Assembly (NCBI GenBank): GCA_045643125.1
Contig: JAZUKE010000099.1
Span: 1 to 17,207, forward strand
Direction of reading: 5' to 3'
DNA length: 17,207 bases
Source of the DNA: UBA1206 sp045643125
Lineage (GTDB): Bacteria > Bacillota > Clostridia > Oscillospirales > CAG-382
Part shown: positions 1 to 6,934 of the stretch, piece after piece
Position numbering within the stretch: position 1 is the first letter of the stretch
How the letters are laid out: each line of letters opens with the position of its first letter
Notes under the pieces: generated by a model
The model's input: only the letters and a program-made list of their open reading frames with translations
The model's database searches: none
What the model was told of the DNA's origin: nothing
Position numbers and translations under genes: made by a program

Positions 1-1290
1 ATTGTCCGTCACTATCTGAACGGTGAAAAAGTACAGAAAATTGCCGACGATCTCGGCATCCCCAAGGGCACGGTGCTGTCCCGTCTTTCAGGCGGCAGAG
101 AACAAATGCGGAAAGGATTTGATAAAATGGAACAATACGACAAACTTAGTTATCAACCGGAAAAACTTGAAATCAGCTGTCACGGATGTCAGGGTTTTCA
201 CGATGAACCGTGGTCGCTTGTGGCAAACGATATGATGAAGCAAAACATATTGATTGCAGCTTACGATAAACCTCTCACTATTGTTGAAATGGCTCATGCG
301 CTCGGAATTCCTACGGCATATATTGAGAATGCTGTATATGAATTAGTAAAATCGGAACTGATGAGGCAAATCGGGAATAAATATTGTACCGATTTTATGA
401 TCGTATCGCCGGAACAGATTTTGAAAAGACTGGATACAGAACTGTTTTTTGTGAATGAGCACTATGATGACCTGCTGCAAATCGTTCAAGAATATTTGAA
501 TACAATAACGAATGCGAATTTTATTTCTCTACTTACTGACACGAAAAAGAAGAAACTTGAATACTACTTTATTTTGCATTTGTTTTCTCACGCTATTTAT
601 ACGGCAGTACAGAAAATCGTGCCTTCAGAGGAAAACTATCCTATTCGCCCCGACGGCGGAAAATGGATTGCCGAAGGCGCAAAATATCCTCAGGATTTTG
701 ACTTTGAGAATTATCTGTTCGGAAAATACTGCTATGGAGGAGAACGAGGTATTTATTGGGATAATTTCCTTAGTACAAAGTCCATTGATTTGAAAATATA
801 TGATACCCAACCGGATCTAAATAAGTACAATCGAGGGGCGCACGGTATTCGTGATGATGATTTGGCAAAACTGCTGTACATCATTTCAAGGGGAATCCCA
901 ATCGAAACCACCGGGGTCAATGTCATGTTGTGCGAAAGCATTCCGCACTTGATTGAATGCGGAATTTTGGGCGAGCACAACGGGACTCCTTTTGTGAATG
1001 TTCCGATCATTACTCCGGATGAGTACAATGAACTTGATAAAATACGCATCGGGTTTATGCACTGTATGGCTGATATGCTTGAGCCTTGGCTAAGAGAGAT
1101 TTTTCCAAAACTCAGAATAGATATTCCCAAGCACCTTGAAGGACATATAGCAGAATTTAGACAATACTCTTGCTACGCAATTCCTATGGCATTTATGAAA
1201 AAAGCTATCGTGCAAGGAGATTTTGATGCAAAAGACGCAACTCCTCCAATGGTATTTGTGGTGGACGATTGTAACAGAAATCTAAGATAA
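1..1290 (+). CDS. ECF-type sigma-70 factor with long C-terminal extension, 5' truncated by window
   Basis: The reading frame is open from base 1 and ends at TAA 1288-1290, giving 429 codons; the true start lies outside the window. Fragment residues about 9-38 (KVQKIADDLGIPKGTVLSRL) look like the helix-turn-helix of sigma region 4, which recognises the -35 element. A CxxC (CHGC, residues 59-62) follows, and residues about 86-125 (LTIVEMAHALGIPTAYIENA) look like a second, winged-helix domain. The remaining roughly 300 residues contain no motif I can name. From memory, fusions of this kind (sigma region 2/4, a conserved EPWSLV-type linker, a second HTH and a large C-terminal domain) occur in Firmicutes, and the extension is presumed to be a sensor or regulatory domain. 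Internal ATGs at 73 and 127 are not convincing starts because the HTH is encoded upstream of them. The gene looks more AT-rich by eye than its neighbours. Family sure; role inferred. Confidence 0.8.
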   Translation: MVRHYLNGEKVQKIADDLGIPKGTVLSRLSGGREQMRKGFDKMEQYDKLSYQPEKLEISCHGCQGFHDEPWSLVANDMMKQNILIAAYDKPLTIVEMAHALGIPTAYIENAVYELVKSELMRQIGNKYCTDFMIVSPEQILKRLDTELFFVNEHYDDLLQIVQEYLNTITNANFISLLTDTKKKKLEYYFILHLFSHAIYTAVQKIVPSEENYPIRPDGGKWIAEGAKYPQDFDFENYLFGKYCYGGERGIYWDNFLSTKSIDLKIYDTQPDLNKYNRGAHGIRDDDLAKLLYIISRGIPIETTGVNVMLCESIPHLIECGILGEHNGTPFVNVPIITPDEYNELDKIRIGFMHCMADMLEPWLREIFPKLRIDIPKHLEGHIAEFRQYSCYAIPMAFMKKAIVQGDFDAKDATPPMVFVVDDCNRNLR

Positions 1291-1296
1291 ATTTTC

Positions 1297-1332
1297 GGGC
1301 ATCGGCGTTCTGACAGCAGACCGCCGATGCCC
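1297..1332. other. Perfect 11-bp inverted repeat downstream of the sigma-factor gene
   Basis: GGGCATCGGCG at 1297-1307 is exactly complementary to CGCCGATGCCC at 1322-1332, with a 14-nt loop. It begins 6 nt after the sigma-gene stop. Neither strand has a clear run of T after the stem, so it does not look like a standard intrinsic terminator. It could stabilise mRNA 3' ends or act as a weak terminator. Confidence 0.55.
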
Positions 1333-1421
1333 TATCAAAAAGAAGGCTATATATCATATCAAAATGAAAATCACTGTGGGAATGGGAGGGGATAAAAAGA
1401 GATGAAAAACGTCCTTATGGG

Positions 1422-1451
1422 CACGGTCGGAAATCCGACCGTGTGTTTTTT
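1422..1451 (+). terminator. Intrinsic terminator reading rightward, abutting the tyrS stop codon
   Basis: CACGGTCGGA (1422-1431) pairs perfectly with TCCGACCGTG (1434-1443) and is followed by TG and then six T (1446-1451) on the + strand. It would end + strand transcription, presumably from the sigma-factor gene about 130 nt upstream. The T-run overlaps the reverse-strand stop codon of tyrS (1450-1452). Read leftward, the hairpin follows an A-run and has no T-run after it, so it is a poor terminator for tyrS. Confidence 0.7.
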
Positions 1452-2670
1452 ATTTCAAAACGACTTTATTGAACACCTTTTTACCTTTTTTGACGACGAT
1501 GCCTTTTGCGATCTCGTCCTTGGTGTAGTACTTGTTCATCGGGACTTTTTCGCCGTCAACGGTGACGCCGTTCTGCTGGATAAGGCGTCTGCCTTCGCCG
1601 TTGCTGGAAGCAATGCCCGCACGGACGAGGATGTCGAGGATGCCGATGCCGTTTTCGCCGAAAGCGCTGTCGTCAAGCTCGGTACGCGGCATATTCTCGT
1701 CGTTGCCGACGCCGGAGAACAGCGAATAAGAGGTCTGCTTTGCCTTTTCGGCTTCTTCCTTGCCGTGAACGAGACTCGTAAGCTCGTAAGCGAGTATCTC
1801 TTTCTTTTCGTTGATGCGGCTGTCGTCCCAGGTCTCCATTTCGTCGATGGTTTCAAGCGGAATGAAGGTGAGCATACGGATGCACTTCATTACGTCCGCA
1901 TCGCCGACGTTTCTCCAATACTGGTAGAAATCGAACGGGCTTGTCTTGTTTGGATCGAGCCAGACGGCGTTGCCTGCGGTCTTGCCCATCTTTTTGCCCT
2001 GAGAATCGGTAAGCAGGGTTATCGTCATAGCGTGAGCGTCCTTGCCGAGTTTGCGGCGGATAAGCTCCGTGCCGCCGAGCATATTCGACCACTGATCGTC
2101 GCCGCCGAACTGAAGGTTGCAGCCGTGGTTTTTGAACAGATAATAGAAGTCGTAGGACTGCATTATCATATAGTTGAATTCAAGGAACGAAAGTCCCTTT
2201 TCCATTCTCTGCTTATAACATTCCGCACGGAGCATATTGTTGACGGAGAAGCAGGCGCCGACATCGCGGAGTACGTCAACGTAGTTGAGCTTGAGCAGCC
2301 AATCGGCATTGTTGACCATTTTGGCTTTGCCTTCGCCGAATTCGATGAAGCGTTCCATCTGACGTTTGAAGCATTCGGCGTTGTGGTCGATATCTTCTTT
2401 GGTGAGCATTTTACGCATATCCGTTCTGCCGGACGGATCGCCTATCATAGTCGTGCCGCCGCCGATGAGCGCAACGGGACGGTTGCCCGCCATCTGCAGA
2501 CGCTTCATAAGCGTGAGCGCCATAAAATGGCCTGCCGTAAGGCTGTCTGCGGTGCAGTCGAAGCCGATGTAGAAGGTGGCGCCGCCGTTATTGATGAGGT
2601 CTCTTATCTTTTCTTCGTCCGTGACCTGTGCGATAAGTCCGCGGGCTTTGAGTTCTTCGTATATTTTCAT
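1450..2670 (-). CDS. tyrS: Tyrosyl-tRNA synthetase
   Basis: Class Ic aminoacyl-tRNA synthetase of 406 residues that charges tRNA-Tyr with tyrosine in the cytoplasm, full length for the bacterial family. The HIGH-like signature appears as TAGH at residues 45-48. The tyrosine/ATP pocket shows GDPSGR (77-82), YMIMQ (167-171) and GGDDQW (189-194). The KMSKS-like loop is KMGKT (227-231). The C-terminus (about 340-406) is an S4-type RNA-binding domain (ILVRAGIASSNGEGRRLIQQ, GVTVDGEKV). The start has a strong site, TAGGAGAAATATTATG, whose AGGAG overlaps the TAG stop of the upstream ligase, 10 nt between genes, which implies translational coupling and one transcript. No promoter is visible in front of tyrS itself, so its expression should depend on the upstream promoter and tyrosine-codon leader at 4358-4541. 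Identity is close to certain. Confidence 0.97.
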   Translation of the reverse strand: MKIYEELKARGLIAQVTDEEKIRDLINNGGATFYIGFDCTADSLTAGHFMALTLMKRLQMAGNRPVALIGGGTTMIGDPSGRTDMRKMLTKEDIDHNAECFKRQMERFIEFGEGKAKMVNNADWLLKLNYVDVLRDVGACFSVNNMLRAECYKQRMEKGLSFLEFNYMIMQSYDFYYLFKNHGCNLQFGGDDQWSNMLGGTELIRRKLGKDAHAMTITLLTDSQGKKMGKTAGNAVWLDPNKTSPFDFYQYWRNVGDADVMKCIRMLTFIPLETIDEMETWDDSRINEKKEILAYELTSLVHGKEEAEKAKQTSYSLFSGVGNDENMPRTELDDSAFGENGIGILDILVRAGIASSNGEGRRLIQQNGVTVDGEKVPMNKYYTKDEIAKGIVVKKGKKVFNKVVLK

Positions 2671-2680
2671 AATATTTCTC

Positions 2681-4321
2681 CTATGCTTTGTTCTGATCGT
2701 CTATCAGCGACGCCGCTCCGTACATTGCGCGGAGCTTGGGTTTTTCTATCTTGCCGGTAGGATTACGCGGAACGTGAGCAAAAATTATCTTTCTCGGACG
2801 TTTGTAACGCGGGAGCTTGGTGCAGTATTCGTTTATTTCCTGCTCGGTACATTCCATACCGTTTCTGACTTCGATGATCGCCGCGGCTATCTCGCCGAGT
2901 CTTTCGTCACGAAGTCCGATGACCGCAACGTCGAGTATCTTGGGATATGCGGAAAGGAAATCTTCGATCTGTACGGGGTAGAGGTTTTCGCCGCCGGTGA
3001 TTATTACGTCTTTTTTGCGGTCAACAAGGAAAATGAATCCGTCCTCGTCTTCCCTTGCCATATCGCCGGTTTTGAGCCAATCGCCGATAAGCACTTCGGA
3101 AGTGGATTTGGGATCGTTGTAGTAGCAGGTCATAACGCCGGGGCCTTTGACGTAAAGCTCGCCGACATCGCCCTTTTCGACGGTATTGCCGTTTTCGTCG
3201 CAGATCTTGACTTCCCAGCCGTATCCGGCTTTGCCGATAGAGCCGACCTTGTGTATGTTCTCGACACCGAGATGTACACAGCCGGGACCTATCGACTCGG
3301 AAAGACCGTAGTTGGTGTCGTAGAGATGATTCGGGAAGTATTCCTTCCATCTCTTGATAAGGCTCTGCGGAACGGGCTGTGCGCCTATGTGCATAAGTCT
3401 CCAGGCGGAAAGGTCATAGTCGGAAAGTTTGAGAGTTCCTGCGTCAAGTGACGCGAGTATATCCTGCGCCCAGGGAACGAGGAGCCAGACGATGGTGCAT
3501 TTTTCTTCGGAAGCCGCCGAAAGGATATAATCGGGCTTCGTGCCTTTGAGCAGTACGGCTTTGGAGCCGCTGAGAAGCGAGCCGAACCAGTGCATTTTTG
3601 CGCCGGTATGATAAAGCGGCGGTATGCAGAGGAAAACGTCGTCGTGCGTCTGTCCGTGGTGAGCCTGCTCTGTCTTGCAGGAATGGACGAGCGCTTTATG
3701 CTTGTGAAGTATCGCTTTGGGGAAGCCCGTGGTGCCCGACGAGAAATAAATGGCGGCGTAGTCATCGTCGGTAAGAAGCGGAGACGTGAAGGACGCGCTT
3801 TCGGCAGAGACGAGTTCGTTGTAGGAATCGGCAAAGGTCGGACATTCGCCGTCGCCGACGAAGATGCGGCGTTTGTCGCTGTTGACGCTGCTGTTTTCGA
3901 CGACTTCTTCGACACGTCCGATAAATTCCGGTCCGAAAACGAGCGCGTCGGATTCGGAGAGTTTGAGGCAGTAATCTATTTCGTCAGACGAATATCTGAA
4001 ATTCATCGGCACGGCAAGAGCGCCGGTCTTGAGGATGCCGAAGTATATGGGCAGCCATTCTATGCAGTTCATAAGGAGGATGGCGATCTTGTTCCCTTTG
4101 CCGAAGCCGAGGTGAGTCAGCGCGTTGGCAAAGCGATTGGCTTTTTCGTCGAATTCCTTCCAGGTGATCTGAGTGCGGTAGGCAGTCTTTGAGGTAGGCT
4201 CGATAAGGCTGTACTCTTTCCACACCTTTTTGTTCGGGTTGTTTTCGGGATTGAGTTCTACGAGAGCGACTTCGGCACCGTATTCTTTTGCGTTTCTTTC
4301 GAGAAATTCGGTAATTGGCAT
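2681..4321 (-). CDS. AMP-forming acyl-CoA synthetase/ligase (class I adenylate-forming enzyme)
   Basis: A 546-residue ANL-superfamily enzyme that should activate a carboxylic acid with ATP to an acyl-adenylate and then transfer it to CoA. Visible motifs in order are the P-loop SSGTTGFPK (194-202), YGLSES (338-343), the hinge region TGD (418-420) to VDRKK (433-437), GGENLYP (443-449), and the C-terminal catalytic lysine in PTGKI (520-525, about K524). The substrate is not readable from sequence; fatty acids or aryl acids are both possible. The start was set at ATG 4321 because AGGAGGAAATAAAAATG gives an excellent ribosome site. The frame stays open upstream to 4522, but that part overlaps a terminator and a leader ORF and has no family similarity. 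It is the first structural gene behind a tyrosine-rich leader attenuator and is followed 10 nt later by tyrS, an unusual pairing that suggests a link to tyrosine supply or aromatic acid use (inference). Confidence 0.88.
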   Translation of the reverse strand: MPITEFLERNAKEYGAEVALVELNPENNPNKKVWKEYSLIEPTSKTAYRTQITWKEFDEKANRFANALTHLGFGKGNKIAILLMNCIEWLPIYFGILKTGALAVPMNFRYSSDEIDYCLKLSESDALVFGPEFIGRVEEVVENSSVNSDKRRIFVGDGECPTFADSYNELVSAESASFTSPLLTDDDYAAIYFSSGTTGFPKAILHKHKALVHSCKTEQAHHGQTHDDVFLCIPPLYHTGAKMHWFGSLLSGSKAVLLKGTKPDYILSAASEEKCTIVWLLVPWAQDILASLDAGTLKLSDYDLSAWRLMHIGAQPVPQSLIKRWKEYFPNHLYDTNYGLSESIGPGCVHLGVENIHKVGSIGKAGYGWEVKICDENGNTVEKGDVGELYVKGPGVMTCYYNDPKSTSEVLIGDWLKTGDMAREDEDGFIFLVDRKKDVIITGGENLYPVQIEDFLSAYPKILDVAVIGLRDERLGEIAAAIIEVRNGMECTEQEINEYCTKLPRYKRPRKIIFAHVPRNPTGKIEKPKLRAMYGAASLIDDQNKA

Positions 4322-4357
4322 TTTTATTTCCTCCTTGACGGAATTGTGTTTCCAAGT

Positions 4358-4384
4358 AAAAAAGACCGCGTTTTTGCGGTCTTT
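4358..4384 (-). terminator. Intrinsic terminator in the leader of the ligase-tyrS operon (attenuator)
   Basis: On the minus strand AAAGACCGC (4384-4376) pairs with GCGGTCTTT (4369-4361) around a 6-nt loop AAAAAC, followed by six T (4363-4358). The 9-bp stem plus T-run is a standard rho-independent terminator. It stands after the promoter and Tyr-rich leader ORF and 36 nt before the ligase start codon, so it can stop transcription before the structural genes. Its 5' arm is shared with the competing stem at 4376-4428. Confidence 0.9.
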
Positions 4385-4428
4385 GATATACGAAAGTAAT
4401 TCAAAAAAGCCGCAACATATCAAACCGC
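4376..4428 (-). promoter_or_regulatory. Antiterminator stem competing with the leader terminator
   Basis: On the minus strand GCGG (4428-4425) followed by TTTGATAT (4424-4417) is complementary to ATATCAAA (4389-4382) followed by CCGC (4379-4376). This gives 12 Watson-Crick pairs with a 2-nt bulge (4381-4380) and two possible GU pairs at the base of the loop. The 3' arm contains the whole 5' arm of the terminator, so the two hairpins exclude each other. The 5' arm carries the last two codons and the TGA stop of the leader ORF. A ribosome that finishes the leader would mask this arm, and one stalled at early Tyr codons would leave it free. A second, weaker partner, GCGGCTTTT (4413-4405), can also pair with the terminator 5' arm with one mismatch. 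Confidence 0.82.
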
Positions 4429-4482
4429 GCCGTAATAATAGGCGTAGTAATAAACGTAGGTATAAGCGGCATTGAACATCAT
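4420..4482 (-). CDS. Tyrosine-rich leader peptide of a transcription attenuator
   Basis: A 20-codon ORF reading MMFNAAYTYVYYYAYYYGAV and ending in TGA (4422-4420). Eight codons are Tyr (codons 7, 9, 11-13, 15-17; four TAT and four TAC). It starts at ATG 4482 (a second ATG follows at 4479) behind GGAG at 4493-4490 with a 7-nt gap, and about 24 nt from the predicted transcript start. Promoter, ribosome site, clustered codons of one amino acid, a stop codon inside an antiterminator arm and a downstream T-run hairpin match the trp/his/phe-type attenuation design. The regulated operon encodes a CoA-ligase-like enzyme and tyrosyl-tRNA synthetase, so the expected signal is uncharged tRNA-Tyr. The peptide itself probably has no function apart from being translated. 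The ORF is too short for ordinary gene finders. The alternative, a small structural Tyr-rich protein, is less likely given the surrounding elements. Confidence 0.88.
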   Translation of the reverse strand: MMFNAAYTYVYYYAYYYGAV

Positions 4483-4512
4483 AAAATATCTCCGTTTGCT
4501 GAACTTGTGGAA

Positions 4513-4541
4513 ATAATAACACACATTTTTGCGTTTGTAAA
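4513..4541 (-). promoter_or_regulatory. Sigma-A promoter of the Tyr leader-ligase-tyrS operon
   Basis: Minus-strand -35 TTTACA (4541-4536, 5 of 6 consensus), 17-bp spacer, -10 TATTAT (4518-4513, 5 of 6). The predicted start of transcription is an A at about 4506-4505. It lies in the AT-rich gap behind the AlgX-like gene and directly in front of the leader ORF, so the leader RNA ending at the terminator would be about 150 nt. Confidence 0.82.
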
Positions 4542-4599
4542 GTGTTTTTTGATATTTTTTATGTTTTTTTGCAATATTTATTACAAAATCCGTTATTTT

Positions 4600-5883
4600 T
4601 CAGCCTATCACGCCCGCGTTCCACTCGGAAACGACGTAAACCACATAATCTATATCGTATTTCTGCACGGTATTCATATTGAACGTATAATCCCACATCT
4701 GCTGGAAATACGCCACGTTTGAATTCCCCGCGATAAGGTCGGTGAGCTGCGTCCCGTAGGAATCGCGGATAAGCAGAACGTTCGGATAGTCGCTTCTTCC
4801 CGTATCGGAAACGAATTTTGCCGTGACTTCTTCGCTGTAAACGCCCGTTTCTTCAAAACGTCTTCTCTGCACTCCCGTCACGTTGTTCGCTTCGGTGCGG
4901 AAGAACGAATATTCAAGGCAGTCGGCATCGGAAAAGCCCGGTTTGAGATACACGGGTGACGTCATACGCAGATAGTTGAGCATATCCCCGGTCTTGTAAA
5001 AGCCTTCTATCCATTCAAAATCGTCGTAAGCGAGCGGACGCGCCGCAGGAAAATCCTCACATATGATATTGAACAATTCAGTATATGCGAGGAACGCGCC
5101 GTACTCCGTCCAATGGCTGTCGGTCTTGTAAAAGATCGGCTGTCTGTCGTTTTTATGCTTGCCGAACGTGTCTTCAAGGTCAATGACTGTCGCGCCCGAT
5201 TCGGAAAGAGCGTCCATCATAAGCTGCCTTCTCGTTTTTCCGTCGTAACGGACGTATTCTTCGGGCACACATTCGGGGTACAGCGTTATCGACGACGGGA
5301 CTATCATATAGATCACCTTGGTGTCAAGCCCCTTTGCGGAAAGCGATTCAAGGCGTTTTGCGGAATTGTTTTTGAGCTTTTCAAGCGAATTTGCCGACGG
5401 AAGGTTTTTGCCCATAAAATCGTCAAGGCATTTTTCATAGAAGAACTGCCCGTTCTTTCCGGCGACGATGCCGGTCTGATTGTCCGGCTCTTGGGGACGC
5501 GGTGAATATACAACGCTTCCCGCGTCTTTTCCGTCAACGGTCTGTGAAACGGTAAGTTTGCAGCCCGATTTGTATTTGAAGCGTATCGAAAACCAGCCGT
5601 GGAACGATTCGGTGACGTATTCGTTTCCGTTTTCGTCCGTGCAGGTGACGACCGCGCCGTCGTGACATTCACCGACAGCCACGGCATAAGGCTTTTGGTC
5701 GTAACTGCAATATTTGGGTTTTATCGGAAAATAGACCGTCTCTTCCTCCGAACTTTCCGAACTTTCCGACGACGGCGGAATATACGAATATTCGTCCTGC
5801 GATACGACACCGGTTTCGTTTTGTCCGCACGAGGACGTTATGAGCATTGCCGCAAGGATCAAAAATACAATCAGTTTTTTCAT
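4600..5883 (-). CDS. Lipoprotein with AlgX/AlgJ-like SGNH acetyltransferase-type domain
   Basis: A 427-residue exported protein. Residues 1-18 are a lipoprotein signal with lipobox and the lipid-bearing Cys at C19 (ITSSCGQ), followed by a Ser/Glu-rich spacer (about 36-50). The body resembles SGNH-fold proteins of the AlgX/AlgJ type, which O-acetylate secreted polysaccharides. A DxHW-type motif (TDSHWTEYG) supplies the Asp-His pair, and the later RDSYG block holds the likely nucleophilic Ser. The predicted place of action is the outer face of the cytoplasmic membrane, modifying an envelope or exported polymer; the substrate is unknown. It starts 16 nt after the histidine kinase stop with ribosome site GAGGGTGAAACAATG, so it is probably the last gene of the two-component operon. 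I see no clear terminator after it. Family assignment moderate to good, function inferred. Confidence 0.78.
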   Translation of the reverse strand: MKKLIVFLILAAMLITSSCGQNETGVVSQDEYSYIPPSSESSESSEEETVYFPIKPKYCSYDQKPYAVAVGECHDGAVVTCTDENGNEYVTESFHGWFSIRFKYKSGCKLTVSQTVDGKDAGSVVYSPRPQEPDNQTGIVAGKNGQFFYEKCLDDFMGKNLPSANSLEKLKNNSAKRLESLSAKGLDTKVIYMIVPSSITLYPECVPEEYVRYDGKTRRQLMMDALSESGATVIDLEDTFGKHKNDRQPIFYKTDSHWTEYGAFLAYTELFNIICEDFPAARPLAYDDFEWIEGFYKTGDMLNYLRMTSPVYLKPGFSDADCLEYSFFRTEANNVTGVQRRRFEETGVYSEEVTAKFVSDTGRSDYPNVLLIRDSYGTQLTDLIAGNSNVAYFQQMWDYTFNMNTVQKYDIDYVVYVVSEWNAGVIG

Positions 5884-5899
5884 TGTTTCACCCTCTTAT

Positions 5900-6934
5900 T
5901 CAAGTATGGAGGCGCACATAGAACGACGAGCCTTTGCCCGGCGTACTGCTGACGCTTACGCTGCCTCCGCAGAGCGTTATTATCCGTTTGACGAGCGGAA
6001 GCCCCAGACCGTTGCCCTCGCTGTTACGCGATTTGTCGCCCTGATAGAATTTGTCGAAAATGTGATCGGTCACTTCTTCGGTCATACCCGGCCCCTCGTC
6101 CGACACCGAAAATACTATGTCGTTGTCTTCCCTTTTGAGCGTGACGCCAAGAAGCCCGTTTTTCGGTGAAAACTTTATCGCGTTGCCGATAAGGTTCGAC
6201 CATACCGTGGGAAGCAGTGCCTCAGATCCGTAATAGGTCATTTCGTCAAGGTCGATGTCAAGGTCAAGCTCTTTGTCCGTCCATTTGTGTTCAAGCGAAA
6301 GGATAGCGCACCTTATCTGTTCGTCAAGGCTGAATGACCGCTTATCGGTGACGATGGTCTGATTTTCGAGCTTGGAAAGCAGAAGTATGTTCCCCGTCAG
6401 TTCCGAAAGCCGATGGGTATTGAACAGTATTTTTTCGATATACTCGTTCTTTTCTTCCTCGGTCTGCGACTCGTCCTGAAGCATCGTCGCGTAGCCCTCG
6501 ATGGCGGCGATAGGCGTTTTCAGCTCGTGCGACACGTTGGCGATAAAATCGTTTGATATCGACTCGTTCGCCGCAAGCTCTTTTACCATACTGTTGAAGC
6601 TGTCTATGACCGTCTGCAATTCGCTGATGACGCTGAAGGCATCAAGTGTCGCGTTGAAATCGCCGTGCGAGACACGCTCGGAAAGCTCGGAAATATGGGT
6701 TATCGGCTCGATTATCTTTTTACCGTAGATGAGCGCCAGCCCCGCGGTGAGCAGCATACTCGTTGACACGAGGGACACGAGAGTGTAAACGTAAGTGCGG
6801 TTGTCGCCTTCGACTATCCCGAAATGGCGGAACACCGTGAGTATGGTAAATCCGAAAAAAATCACGAATATGGCGATAAGCAGAAGTATAAGAATGTAAT
6901 AGAAGCTGAGCCTCCACTTTTTTCCGCTAAACAT
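5900..6934 (-). CDS. Membrane sensor histidine kinase
   Basis: A 344-residue HisKA-type kinase that autophosphorylates and passes phosphate to the adjacent response regulator. There are two membrane segments (about 11-34 and 48-70) separated by only about a dozen residues, then HAMP (about 71-123). The dimerisation box SHELKTP has the phospho-acceptor H136. The ATPase domain shows the N box NLIGNAIKF (247-255), G1 DEGPGM (279-284), F box FDKFY (293-297) and G2 GNGLGL (307-312). With so small an outside loop it resembles intramembrane-sensing kinases, which often respond to envelope stress or partner proteins. Its start overlaps the end of the response regulator gene by 8 nt, indicating translational coupling. 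The signal is not deducible. Confidence 0.93.
   Translation of the reverse strand: MFSGKKWRLSFYYILILLLIAIFVIFFGFTILTVFRHFGIVEGDNRTYVYTLVSLVSTSMLLTAGLALIYGKKIIEPITHISELSERVSHGDFNATLDAFSVISELQTVIDSFNSMVKELAANESISNDFIANVSHELKTPIAAIEGYATMLQDESQTEEEKNEYIEKILFNTHRLSELTGNILLLSKLENQTIVTDKRSFSLDEQIRCAILSLEHKWTDKELDLDIDLDEMTYYGSEALLPTVWSNLIGNAIKFSPKNGLLGVTLKREDNDIVFSVSDEGPGMTEEVTDHIFDKFYQGDKSRNSEGNGLGLPLVKRIITLCGGSVSVSSTPGKGSSFYVRLHT

Noticed and set aside
1364..1405. 13-codon ORF (MKITVGMGGDKKR) between the sigma gene and the terminator.
   Set aside because: No ribosome site, no promoter and no biased codon content. It is likely chance.
1402..2760. Long + strand open frame (452 codons) with a GGAGGGG-like site before its ATG.
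   Set aside because: It lies antisense to tyrS, which has all family motifs, and its start runs through a terminator hairpin. The protein resembles no family I know; it is a shadow of the codon bias of tyrS.
4358..4512. T-box riboswitch for tyrS.
   Set aside because: No T-box consensus and no specifier stem. The leader is too short. The GACCGC/GCGGTC stem only superficially resembles T-box terminators.
4322..4522. 67-codon upstream extension of the ligase frame starting at 4522.
   Set aside because: It would begin at about the -10 region, upstream of the predicted transcript start, and read through the Tyr leader and terminator. A much better ribosome site exists at ATG 4321.
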